From DATAXV01 sp036272915 (lineage in GTDB: Bacteria; Chloroflexota; Dormibacteria; Dormibacterales; Dormibacteraceae): a stretch of DNA of 22,466 nucleotides. The notes below the pieces were generated by a model. The model was given only the letters and a program-made list of their open reading frames with translations. It ran no database searches and was not told the DNA's origin. Position numbers and translations under genes: made by a program. Where the stretch lies: positions 1-22,466 of the forward strand of contig DATAXV010000180.1 in the NCBI GenBank assembly GCA_036272915.1, given 5' to 3'. Shown one piece after another: positions 14,085 to 20,671 of the stretch (position 1 is its first letter; every line of letters starts with the position of its first letter).

Positions 14085-14118
14085 GGACGGTCGACCTGGT
14101 CGCCTACCCTGACCGTCC
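14085..14118 (+). promoter_or_regulatory. Inverted repeat around the putative dgkA -10 box
   Basis: GGACGGTC (14085-14092) and GACCGTCC (14111-14118) are exact reverse complements. The right arm begins directly after TACCCT (14105-14110), a plausible -10 box 28 bases before the ATG at 14139. It may be an operator or a 5' stem. Confidence 0.35.
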
Positions 14119-14138
14119 AGCCACAGGGGCCGCTGCCC

Positions 14139-14549
14139 ATGCCTGAACGCCCGCCGGCCGGGGAGAGGGGGACCGGGCAGCGCCGGCCCTGGAATATCCT
14201 CCGCAGCGCCTACCACGCCTACTCGGGGCTGTTCTGGATCGCCCCTCGCACGCCCTCCTTGAAGGTGGGCATCGCCCTGATGCTGGCGCTGGTCGCGCTC
14301 GGCTACGTCTTCGGCTTCAGCCCCGTCGAGATCGCGCTGGTCGTGTTGAGCGGCACCATCCTGCTGGCGACGGAGACGATCAACACCGCCATCGAGCTCT
14401 TCTGCGACCGGATGGTGCCGGAGTCGGATCCGCTCATCGGCAAGGTCAAGGACGTGGCCGCCGCCGCCACCGCCTTCTGTGAGATCGGCGGCGGTGTCGT
14501 CCTCCTTGTGATCGTCGTCCCTCGCATCCTCACCTGGCTCGGACACTGA
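14139..14549 (+). CDS. dgkA: DgkA-type diacylglycerol/undecaprenol kinase
   Basis: The 136-residue protein has three hydrophobic helices (about 40-60, 65-85, 110-132) and the DgkA signature ETINTAIELFCDRMVPESDPL, with the catalytic NTAIE, followed by KVKDVAAAATAFCE. This matches the prokaryotic integral-membrane lipid kinase family that phosphorylates diacylglycerol or undecaprenol using ATP. In Gram-positive-type members the substrate is usually undecaprenol. A cytoplasmic, Arg-rich, low-complexity N-terminus of about 20 residues precedes the conserved NILRSAYHAYSGL start. ATG 14139 follows the weak AGGGG at 14125. It seems to stand alone. Confidence 0.88.
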   Translation: MPERPPAGERGTGQRRPWNILRSAYHAYSGLFWIAPRTPSLKVGIALMLALVALGYVFGFSPVEIALVVLSGTILLATETINTAIELFCDRMVPESDPLIGKVKDVAAAATAFCEIGGGVVLLVIVVPRILTWLGH

Positions 14550-14595
14550 TCGAGCCGCGGCCACGCTGATCGCCTGTTGTCGTGCGGTTTACCCG

Positions 14596-14624
14596 TTGTC
14601 AGATGTCTTATGACCTGGTAAGGA
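14596..14624 (+). promoter_or_regulatory. Promoter of the SDR-permease operon
   Basis: TTGTCA (14596-14601) and, after 17 bases, TAAGGA (14619-14624) form a reasonable promoter 43 bases before the SDR start. Short inverted elements overlap it: TTACC at 14589-14593 with GGTAA at 14617-14621, and GTCA with TGAC around 14598-14614. This may mark regulator binding. Confidence 0.4.
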
Positions 14625-14667
14625 TTACGTCGAACAATTCGCGCCGACATGAGATAGAGGAGTGGAT

Positions 14668-15435
14668 GTGAGCGGTTGGTCGGGCAGGGTCGTGGCCGTG
14701 ACGGGCGGGCTCTCGGGGATGGGTCGCGCCACGGCCGAGCTGCTGAGAGGTGAGGGCGCGGAGGTGGCGGTGATCGACCGTAGCCGGCCGTCGAATGACG
14801 ATGCGCTGGCCGCCTCCGGGGCCCTGATGCTGCAGGCGGACGTCAGCGACGAGGCGCAGATCGCGGAGGCGTTCGCCGCGATCGACAGTAGGTTCGGCAG
14901 GCTGAACGGGCTCTTCTCCAACGCCGGCATCGCCCGGCCCGAGGCGCTCGTCCACGAGGAGACCCTGGCCCAGTGGCAGGAGGTGATCTCGGTCAACCTG
15001 ACCGGAACCTTCCTGGTCGTCCGCGAGGCCGTGCGGCGGATGGTGGCCGGTGGCGGCGGCGCCATCGTCTGCACGTCCTCGGCGATGGGGACGCTGGCCA
15101 TCCCCGGCGGCACCAACGCCTACACGGCGTCGAAGGGGGCGATCAACGCCCTGGTCCGGCAGGTGGCGGTCGACTACGCGCGCCAGGACGTCCGCATCAA
15201 CGCGATCGCGCCGGGCGCCATCGACACGCCGTTGATGTGGGCGACGACTCCGCCGAACGAGGTCGAGCAGATGCGGACGACGATCGACAGCGAGGTGCCC
15301 TTGGGCAAGATCGGCCGCCCGCTGGACATCGCCAACGCCGTCGTCTGGCTTCTATCCGACGCGGCGGCCTACGTGACCGGCGCGGTCTATCACGTCGACG
15401 GGGGCGCGTCGGCCCGAATGATCCTCTCGGTCTAG
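14668..15435 (+). CDS. SDR family NAD(P)-dependent oxidoreductase
   Basis: The 255-residue classical short-chain dehydrogenase has the TGGLSGMG cofactor motif (12-19), the acidic D37 after strand 2 that favours NAD, SNAG at 84-87, S138, and the catalytic YTASK (Y152, K156). It ends with the VDGG segment of FabG-like enzymes. The reaction is likely oxidation of a secondary alcohol or reduction of a ketone; the substrate is unknown. GTG 14668 is chosen because GAGGAG (14657-14662) is 5 bases upstream; the in-frame GTG at 14662 would overlap that site. The permease gene follows after 26 bases with a strong ribosome site, so the pair probably takes up and oxidises one compound. Confidence 0.9.
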   Translation: MSGWSGRVVAVTGGLSGMGRATAELLRGEGAEVAVIDRSRPSNDDALAASGALMLQADVSDEAQIAEAFAAIDSRFGRLNGLFSNAGIARPEALVHEETLAQWQEVISVNLTGTFLVVREAVRRMVAGGGGAIVCTSSAMGTLAIPGGTNAYTASKGAINALVRQVAVDYARQDVRINAIAPGAIDTPLMWATTPPNEVEQMRTTIDSEVPLGKIGRPLDIANAVVWLLSDAAAYVTGAVYHVDGGASARMILSV

Positions 15436-15461
15436 GTCACCAGGACATCAGGAGGTCAGCC

Positions 15462-16928
15462 ATGTCAGCTGCGAAGGACCTTCCCGCCGCCGATTCCGTC
15501 TCGGTGGCCCAGACCGAACTCGCCGGGGGGGCGATGGGCCTGGGCGCAGTGCTCGCCCAGGCGCTGACCCACATCGCTCCGGCGATGGGCTTCCTCACCG
15601 GGGCGACCTTCATCGCCAGCCAGGCCGGCTACTCGCTCAGCATCAGCTACGGCCTCGCCTTCGTCGTCTGCATGACGATCGGGCTCTCGCTGATCCAGCT
15701 GACCAAGCACCTGCCCTCGGCCGGCGGCTACTTCACCTACGTCAGCCACACGCTCCACGCCCGGCTCGGGTTCCTCACCGCCTGGCTCTACTTCCTCTAT
15801 GACCCGACCGGCGCCGCCATCAACTTCGCCATCGTCGGGATCATCGTCCAGGAAACCCTGCAGCAGCGCCTGCACTTCCTGCTGCCCTGGTGGGTGATCG
15901 CGCTGGTCGGCATCATCTTCGTCTCCACGATCATCTACCGCGGCGTCAAGGTCTCGGGCCGGGTGCTGATCGCGGCGGCCGCGATCGAGATCGCGGTCCT
16001 GGTCGCGTTCGCGATCACCGGCTTCGTCGAGCCCGGCCCGGGCGGCTTCTCCTTCCAGACCTTCACCATCGACCCCAAGTTCGGAGTCCCGGGCGTCGCC
16101 CTCGGCGTCGTCTTCGCGATCTTCGCCTTCACCGGGTTCGAGTCGGTCGCGCCGCTGGCCGAGGAGAGCCGGAACCCCCGCCGCAACCTGCCGCTGGCGG
16201 TGATCCTCTCCCTGATCATCATGGGGGTCTTCTACATCTTCGCGACCTGGGGCCTGGCCGTCGGATGGGGCCTCGACACCTTCGACAAGACCTTCGCCGG
16301 CAAGGACGTGAACGCCTTCCTCAACCTCGCCCAGCGCGTGTGGGGCTGGGGCTGGCTGGCCCTCGTCTTCGCTCTCCTCAACAGCGCCTTCGCCGTCGGC
16401 CTGGCCTGCTCCAACGCGTCCACCCGCGTCTTCTTCTCGATGGGCCGGGCGGGAGCGCTGCCGTCCTGGCTGGGCAAGGTCCACCCCAAGTTCAAGACCC
16501 CGACCAACGCCATCCTCCTGCAGACCACGATCACGGTGCTCTTCACCTTCATCGGCGGGTTCCTGATCGGGCCATCGGAGCTCTTCTTCTGGTTCGGCAT
16601 CGTCATCACCCTGGGCCTGATCGGCGTCTACGGCCTCGGCAGCCTCGGCGTCATCCGCTTCTACCTGACCGAGAAGCGTGCCGAGTTCAACTGGTTCTGG
16701 CACATCGCCATCCCGGTTCTCTCGATCGCCGCCATCGGGCTCGTCTGCTACTACTCGCTACAAGGCCTGTCCGGCCTCCTCGTCACCGCCCCCTGGATCG
16801 TCCTCGGCTGGCTGGTGGTCGGCGGCATCCTGCTCCTCATCGCCCGGCTCACCGGCAACGAGGGCTGGCTGCTCCGGGCGGGCGAGGTCGCATACGAACG
16901 GCAGGTCAAGCCCGAGGACGTCGCCTAA
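15462..16928 (+). CDS. APC superfamily amino acid/amine permease
   Basis: The 488-residue membrane protein has about 12 hydrophobic helices. It begins with a hydrophilic tail and then AGGAMGLGAVLAQALTHIAPAMG, the unwound TM1 substrate region of APC transporters. It includes the PSAGGYFTYVSHTL motif of TM2-TM3 and FAFTGFESVAPLAEESRNPRRN in TM6-loop 7, typical of amino acid/polyamine/organocation permeases. AGGAGG (15450-15455) supports ATG 15462. The longer open frame starting upstream overlaps the SDR in another frame and is not real. It is co-transcribed with the SDR; the substrate is probably an amino acid, amine or similar cation, not assignable more closely. Confidence 0.9.
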   Translation: MSAAKDLPAADSVSVAQTELAGGAMGLGAVLAQALTHIAPAMGFLTGATFIASQAGYSLSISYGLAFVVCMTIGLSLIQLTKHLPSAGGYFTYVSHTLHARLGFLTAWLYFLYDPTGAAINFAIVGIIVQETLQQRLHFLLPWWVIALVGIIFVSTIIYRGVKVSGRVLIAAAAIEIAVLVAFAITGFVEPGPGGFSFQTFTIDPKFGVPGVALGVVFAIFAFTGFESVAPLAEESRNPRRNLPLAVILSLIIMGVFYIFATWGLAVGWGLDTFDKTFAGKDVNAFLNLAQRVWGWGWLALVFALLNSAFAVGLACSNASTRVFFSMGRAGALPSWLGKVHPKFKTPTNAILLQTTITVLFTFIGGFLIGPSELFFWFGIVITLGLIGVYGLGSLGVIRFYLTEKRAEFNWFWHIAIPVLSIAAIGLVCYYSLQGLSGLLVTAPWIVLGWLVVGGILLLIARLTGNEGWLLRAGEVAYERQVKPEDVA

Positions 16929-16978
16929 TTGGAAGCTTCTCACCGGTGGCCAGGGGGGTCCACCACCGCCCGTCGGAT

Positions 16979-17003
16979 CCGCCCGGTCCTCAAGGCCGGG
17001 CGG
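16979..17003 (+). terminator. Hairpin after the APC permease
   Basis: CCGCCCGG (16979-16986) pairs with CCGGGCGG (16996-17003) around a 9-base loop, an 8-bp GC stem 50 bases beyond the permease stop. No T-tract follows. It also sits at the left border of the truncated ATPase, so it may be the end of the operon or part of the junction. Confidence 0.5.
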
Positions 17004-17011
17004 TCACCGGG

Positions 17012-17846
17012 TGGGCGCAGCTGAGGGAGACGGTCGTTGCCGAGGTTCTCAGCCCGCGCGGAGCACTCTACGACGAGCCTCGCTCCGTCCTCAGCCAGGA
17101 GCTGCGACGGCCGAACAACTACTTCTCGATCCTGGCCGCGCTCGCCGGAGGTTTCGACCTGACGCAGGCCGGGCTTCGGAGCAGAGCACAGCTAGGCCCC
17201 GGCACCTTGAGCAAATACCTCAGCACCCTCGAGCGCCTCGACATCGTGGAGCCCTATGCTCCGGTTACGGAGAGGCGCCGCGAGGCCCGTTCTCGCCGGT
17301 ATCGGATTCGCGATCCCTTCCTCCGCTTCTGGTTTCGCTTCGTGTTCGATGTGCAGCGCGAGTTGGATGCCGGGCTGGATCCGGAGCGGTACTTCGATGC
17401 CCATGTGGCGCCCCCACCTTGCCGAGCTGACGGCCCCTGTCTTCGAGGAGATCTGCCGCACCTGGGTAAGACGCGAGTTCCAGGATCGTGTGATGCAGGT
17501 TGGCTCCTGGTGGGGGCACGCACTAAACGAGCTCCGTCGGAGCGGTGAGAGAGGGACGGAGGAGATCGACGTGGTCGCCCTCGACGGTCACTCCGTCACC
17601 GTCGTTGGCGAATGTCGGTGGCGTCGGGAGCCGATGGGCCCAGATGTTTTGCGGCACCTCAATCAGTTCAAGATGCCCGCCCTCCGGCAGTCCGGTGTCC
17701 GCGTGGCGCCGGACGTGCAGACGGTGCTGTTCGCGAGGGCGGGCTTCACGAAGGGACTTCGCGACGATGCCCGACAACTCGGGGTACAACTGGTCAGTCT
17801 GGCGCAGCTGTGCGCGGAAGACGGGGCCCGCCCTCCCCGGGAATAG
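17012..17846 (+). pseudogene. DUF234-type ATPase, C-terminal half only, frameshifted
   Basis: The frame from about 17012 reads WAQLRETVVAEVLSPRGALY, followed by RRPNNYFSILAALAGG, LGPGTLSKYLSTLERLDIVE, PVTERRREARSRRYRIRDPF and LRFWFRFVF. This is the winged-helix and DUF234 part of archaeal-type ATP-binding proteins. At CCCCC (17411-17415) one extra C shifts the frame; skipping it restores HVAPHLAELTAPVFEEICR and later EEIDVVALDGHSVTVVGECRW, ending at 17846. That last stretch is the PD-(D/E)XK-like core of DUF234. The N-terminal P-loop ATPase half (about 230 residues) is absent, since the permease ends at 16928. So the gene is broken both by truncation and by frameshift. The frameshift alone could be a read error; the truncation could not. 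Confidence 0.8.
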
Positions 17847-17926
17847 CTTCTCTGGGCGACCTGAAAAAGAGGATACCCAGGATTAGACTAATCATACGGC
17901 AATGATCGCGGTGGCCTTCTGATAGC

Positions 17927-18040
17927 GATGCCGAACTCCCCGACAGTACCGTTCGACTCGCGAAGCTCGGCCGGCCAGCCAAGGACCTCCTGAGCCGCGA
18001 CGAGATCGAGCGTATGGAGGACCGGGCGCGCTGCCCGGAA
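17927..18040 (+). pseudogene. Possible tyrosine recombinase (integrase) remnant
   Basis: The frame from 17927 reads DAELPDSTVRLAKLGRPAKD and then LLSRDEIERMEDRAR. This resembles the linker and first helix of the catalytic domain of phage-type integrases (GRPxKxxLSRxEIERME). Similarity stops near 18040, and neither the R..HxxR..Y catalytic residues nor a start codon are found. A second frame just after reads AARKHGG, a plausible continuation after a frameshift. The call rests on a short motif only. Confidence 0.4.
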
Positions 18041-18283
18041 ACATGGGGGCCAAGGTTGTGCGGGCATTCCAGAGATGGTTGCCCGGGTCCCTCCGCGGTA
18101 CGGGGATCCGCACGGCGCCGTTCGGGACTGGATGAGGCCCTCTGCGCGCGCCTGGGAGAGGTGGTGGCGATCGCGCCCGCGGCTGGCACGCCGGCAGGCC
18201 CGACCCCAAACTGGGGGTCATGAACGTCCGCGTCGGCGTCGCGTTGGGGTCCTGCATGCCAGCGTTGCCGTGGGTTAAGCACG

Positions 18284-18313
18284 CTGTCCGGCATCCGTTA
18301 TCTGTCCGGCATC
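18284..18313. repeat. 12-bp direct repeat
   Basis: CTGTCCGGCATC occurs at 18284-18295 and 18302-18313, six bases apart (CGTTAT). It is located just beyond the stop of the tetR gene, at the edge of the decayed stretch. It may be a protein-binding site or duplication scar. Confidence 0.6.
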
Positions 18314-18332
18314 GTGCACCCGTCGCCGCGGG

Positions 18333-18917
18333 TCAGCGCTGGCTGCGCGTGAAGAGCGCGACCGTGTCGGTGATCAGTGCGTCGGCCTGCCCGGCTGGGG
18401 CCCGTCCCGAGGTGAGGAGCGCCGCGATGCCCTGCAGGGTGGCGATGAGGAGCAGGCGGAGGCGCTCGGGGTCGCCGGGCGGGAGCGTGCCGGCCCGCTG
18501 TCCCTGGCTGATCAGGTCGCTGGCCGCGGTGAACAGGCGCTCGGACGCCTCCGGCAGCGCGCCGGGCTGCCCAGCGTTCTTGGCGGAGAACATCAACTCG
18601 AGGAGGGCGGCGTCGCGGGCCGCGAAGCGTACGTAGGCGGTCGCCGCCGCCCGCAGCTGCGCATCGTAGTCCTCGCCGGCGCCGTCGAGCGCCGCGCGCA
18701 CCTCGTCGCCCAGGCGCGCGAATCCGGCTTCGGCCAGAGCGTCCAGCAGCGCCTGGCGGTCGGCGAAATGGCGGCGCGGCGCCGCGTGGCTGACTCCCGC
18801 CCGGCGGGCGAGGTCGCGCAGCGACAGGCCTTCGGTGCCTTGCTCCCGAAGCGTGCGCTCGGCCGCGGCGAGCAGCGCAGCTCGCAGGCGGCCGTGGTGA
18901 TACGGGCGGTCAGTCAT
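18333..18917 (-). CDS. TetR/AcrR family repressor
   Basis: The 194-residue protein begins MTDRPYHHGRLRAALLAAAE with the TetR helix-turn-helix at about 30-52 (LSLRDLARRAGVSHAAPRRHF), then a helical ligand domain of the TetR_C_33/WHG-like type. I chose ATG 18917 over the upstream frame start at 18965 because TAGGGT (18930-18925) lies exactly 7 bases before it and the YHHG N-terminus is typical. The mRNA would be leaderless. It is divergent from an SDR gene whose promoter is covered by an inverted repeat, so it probably represses that gene. The ligand is unknown. Confidence 0.88.
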   Translation of the reverse strand: MTDRPYHHGRLRAALLAAAERTLREQGTEGLSLRDLARRAGVSHAAPRRHFADRQALLDALAEAGFARLGDEVRAALDGAGEDYDAQLRAAATAYVRFAARDAALLELMFSAKNAGQPGALPEASERLFTAASDLISQGQRAGTLPPGDPERLRLLLIATLQGIAALLTSGRAPAGQADALITDTVALFTRSQR

Positions 18918-18946
18918 GGCCTCTACCCTAGCATCAGGTGTTTCCA

Positions 18947-18975
18947 TTGACAACATAGTCGCCATTGACTACATT
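18947..18975 (+). promoter_or_regulatory. Consensus-like promoter of the SDR gene
   Basis: TTGACA (18947-18952), 17 bases, TACATT (18970-18975), then 7 bases to ATG 18983. The perfect -35, ideal spacing and good -10 make this the strongest sigma-70-type promoter in the window. It yields a leaderless or nearly leaderless mRNA. Confidence 0.75.
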
Positions 18976-18977
18976 GT
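18950..18977. promoter_or_regulatory. TetR operator candidate inside the SDR promoter
   Basis: ACAACATAGTC (18950-18960) and GACTACATTGT (18967-18977) are inverted repeats matching at 9 of 11 positions with a 6-base centre. They span the -35/-10 spacer and -10 box. The same DNA also reads as two direct copies of CATTGACWACAT at 18945-18956 and 18963-18974. Binding would shut the promoter directly. Confidence 0.6.
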
Positions 18978-18982
18978 TTTCC

Positions 18983-19885
18983 ATGCTTAGTTTCAGTACG
19001 GCGGACATCTCCAGCATGACCGGCAGCACAGTGATCGTGACCGGCGCCAGCAGCGGCATCGGGCAGGCCACGGCCCGCGCGCTGGCGGCGGCCGGCGCGC
19101 GCGTCGTGTTCGCGGTGCGCAATACCGAGAAGGGCAAGGCCGCCGCGGCTGCCACGCCCGGCATGACCGAAGTCCGCGAGCTCGACCTCGCCAGCCTGGA
19201 ATCCGTGCGCGCGTTCGCCGCCGGCTGGGACGGCCCGATCGACCTGCTGATCAACAACGCGGGCGTCTCGACGCCGTCGCTGACCCGAACCGCCGACGGG
19301 TTCGAGTCGAAGTTCGGCACCAACCACCTGGGCCACTTCGCCCTGACCAACCTGCTCCTGGAGCACATCACCGGCCGGGTCGTGACGGTCGCCTCGCAGG
19401 CCGAGCGACTCGGCCGCCTCGACTTCGACGACCTCAACTGGGAACGCAGGCCCTACCAGCCCTCCCGCGCCTACAACGACTCGAAACTCGCGAACCTGGT
19501 GTTCACCGCGGAGCTGCAACGTCGGCTGACCGCAACAGGATCGGGCGTGCTGGCGAACGCAGCGCACCCCGGCCTGGTCGCCACGAACATCTACCACCAT
19601 GACGGCCCCCGCCGCTCAGTCGATCTCCTGTGGGCAGTCGTGATCCGGCTGGCCGCGCAGGACGCCGAACACGGCGCGCTGCCGGTCCTGTATGCCGCCG
19701 TCGCTAGTATCCCCGGCAACAGCTTCGCCGGACCCTGTCATCTCGCCCACATGCGCGGCGCCCCGGAACTCATCGGCCGCTCCGCCGCCGCGCAGGACCC
19801 GGATCTCGCGCGCCGCCTGTGGACTGTCTCCGAGCAGCTCACCGGGGTCCGCTCCCCGATTCAGGCCCCCTCTGAGCAGCCCTGA
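18983..19885 (+). CDS. SDR family oxidoreductase (protochlorophyllide/retinol dehydrogenase-like subgroup)
   Basis: The 300-residue protein has VIVTGASSGIGQ (cofactor motif TGxxxGIG at 20-26), NNAG (91-94), S138, and YNDSK with Y164 and K168. It carries the longer C-terminal part with NAAHPGLVATNIY of the group that contains WWOX/retinol dehydrogenase-like enzymes, often mislabelled protochlorophyllide reductase. R46 after strand 2 favours NADPH. ATG 18983 is chosen because it lies exactly 7 bases after the -10 box; the TTG at 18965 lies inside the promoter. It is regulated by the divergent TetR in all likelihood. Confidence 0.9.
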   Translation: MLSFSTADISSMTGSTVIVTGASSGIGQATARALAAAGARVVFAVRNTEKGKAAAAATPGMTEVRELDLASLESVRAFAAGWDGPIDLLINNAGVSTPSLTRTADGFESKFGTNHLGHFALTNLLLEHITGRVVTVASQAERLGRLDFDDLNWERRPYQPSRAYNDSKLANLVFTAELQRRLTATGSGVLANAAHPGLVATNIYHHDGPRRSVDLLWAVVIRLAAQDAEHGALPVLYAAVASIPGNSFAGPCHLAHMRGAPELIGRSAAAQDPDLARRLWTVSEQLTGVRSPIQAPSEQP

Positions 19886-19998
19886 ACCCACAATCAGTGC
19901 TGTCAACGTCTGACACCAACCGGTGCCGGACGTCAGCACCTAAGCAAGCGGCCGGGATGGACGGCCTCCTTATCTCCGGCGCCGCGTTACATGGTGCC

Positions 19999-20236
19999 AT
20001 GGCTTCCACTCATGAGCGGGTGCGGCGGCACAGGGAGCGGCTCCGTCGCCTGGGCCTCCGTCCGGTGCAGATCTGGGTGCCCGACGTCCGCGCTCCCGAG
20101 TTCGCCGCCGAGGCACATCGGCAGTCTGTCGCCATCGCCGCCAGCGAGGCGGAAGCGGGACGATCAGGCCTTCGTGGACGCGATCTCCTGGGACCTCGAG
20201 GCCGATCAGGACGGCGGTGGACGGCCTCCGGCGTGA
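19999..20236 (+). pseudogene. MazE-like (DUF3018) antitoxin gene with one-base frameshift
   Basis: From ATG 19999 the frame reads MASTHERVRRHRERLRRLGL and RPVQIWVPDVRAPEFAAEAH, the conserved start of the antitoxin MazE family/DUF3018. At GGG (20157-20159) one surplus base moves the frame; skipping it continues DDQAFVDAISWDLEADQDGG to the TGA at 20234-20236, giving the normal length of 78 residues. The acidic C-terminal tail that would neutralise MazF is lost in the frame as written. The stop overlaps the toxin GTG in the four bases GTGA, a classic coupled arrangement. Whether this is a mutation, a read error or a programmed slip is undecided. Confidence 0.75.
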
Positions 20237-20568
20237 GGCGCGGTGACGTCTACAGCGCTTCCGCCCGAGGCGCCTACACCGGCAAGCCTCGCCCGGTCGT
20301 GATCATCCAGGACGATCGCTTCGACTCCACCGCCTCGGTAACGGTATGCCCGATGACCACCAACCCGGTGGAGGCCCCACTGTTCCGGATCCCGATCGAG
20401 CCTTCACCACTCAACGGCTTGGCTCAGCCGAGCCCGCTGATGGTGGACAAGCTGACGACCATGCCGCGCGAGAACCTGCATGAGCACATGGGGAGGCTCC
20501 ACGAGGAGGAGCTGGTCCAGCTCAGCAGGGCCCTGGTCGTTTTCCTCGGCTTGGCTGGCTCCTCATAG
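20233..20568 (+). CDS. mazF: MazF-family endoribonuclease toxin
   Basis: The 111-residue PemK/MazF-fold protein begins VRRGDVYSAS and continues GKPRPVVIIQDDRFDSTASV, VCPMTTN, PSPLMVDKLTTMPRENLHEHMGRL and ends with the helix LSRALVVFLGLA. The R-G-D-[VI]-Y start, the RPVVII strand, the threonine-rich VCPMTTN strand and DKLTTMPRE are the MazF landmarks; MazF cleaves single-stranded mRNA at short sequences. The GTG start overlaps the antitoxin stop. Because of the upstream frameshift, the antitoxin N-terminus is now in the same frame as the toxin, making one open frame 19999-20568 (189 residues). The toxin itself looks complete. Confidence 0.9.
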   Translation: MRRGDVYSASARGAYTGKPRPVVIIQDDRFDSTASVTVCPMTTNPVEAPLFRIPIEPSPLNGLAQPSPLMVDKLTTMPRENLHEHMGRLHEEELVQLSRALVVFLGLAGSS

Positions 20569-20671
20569 CGAGGTGATCGGGCCACGCGCGGGGTCGGGGA
20601 CCAGCATCACTGTCACCACCGGACAAGCCTCAGCAGCGGCTCCCTCGCGCTCCCTCGTTCCGCTGAAGGCG

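Larger units (their letters stand above)
17847..18332. other. Gene-poor decayed stretch between the ATPase relic and tetR
   Basis: No intact gene is seen in these 486 bases. The first part (17865-17910) is notably A/T-rich for this window, then comes a possible recombinase remnant (17927-18040). The remainder has open stretches in several frames without recognisable similarity. A 12-base direct repeat lies at its right end. Confidence 0.55.

Noticed and set aside
14973..15461. N-terminal extension of the permease frame
   Set aside because: It overlaps the SDR in another frame and is Arg/Gly-rich. The AGGAGG site and the typical APC start fix ATG 15462.
17794..18294. Minus-strand open frame in the decayed stretch
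   Set aside because: It has no recognisable motif, no ribosome site or promoter, and overlaps the end of the DUF234 relic.
20569..20671. Possible terminator or gene between mazF and the membrane protein
   Set aside because: No convincing stem with spacing or T-tract and no open frame of note.
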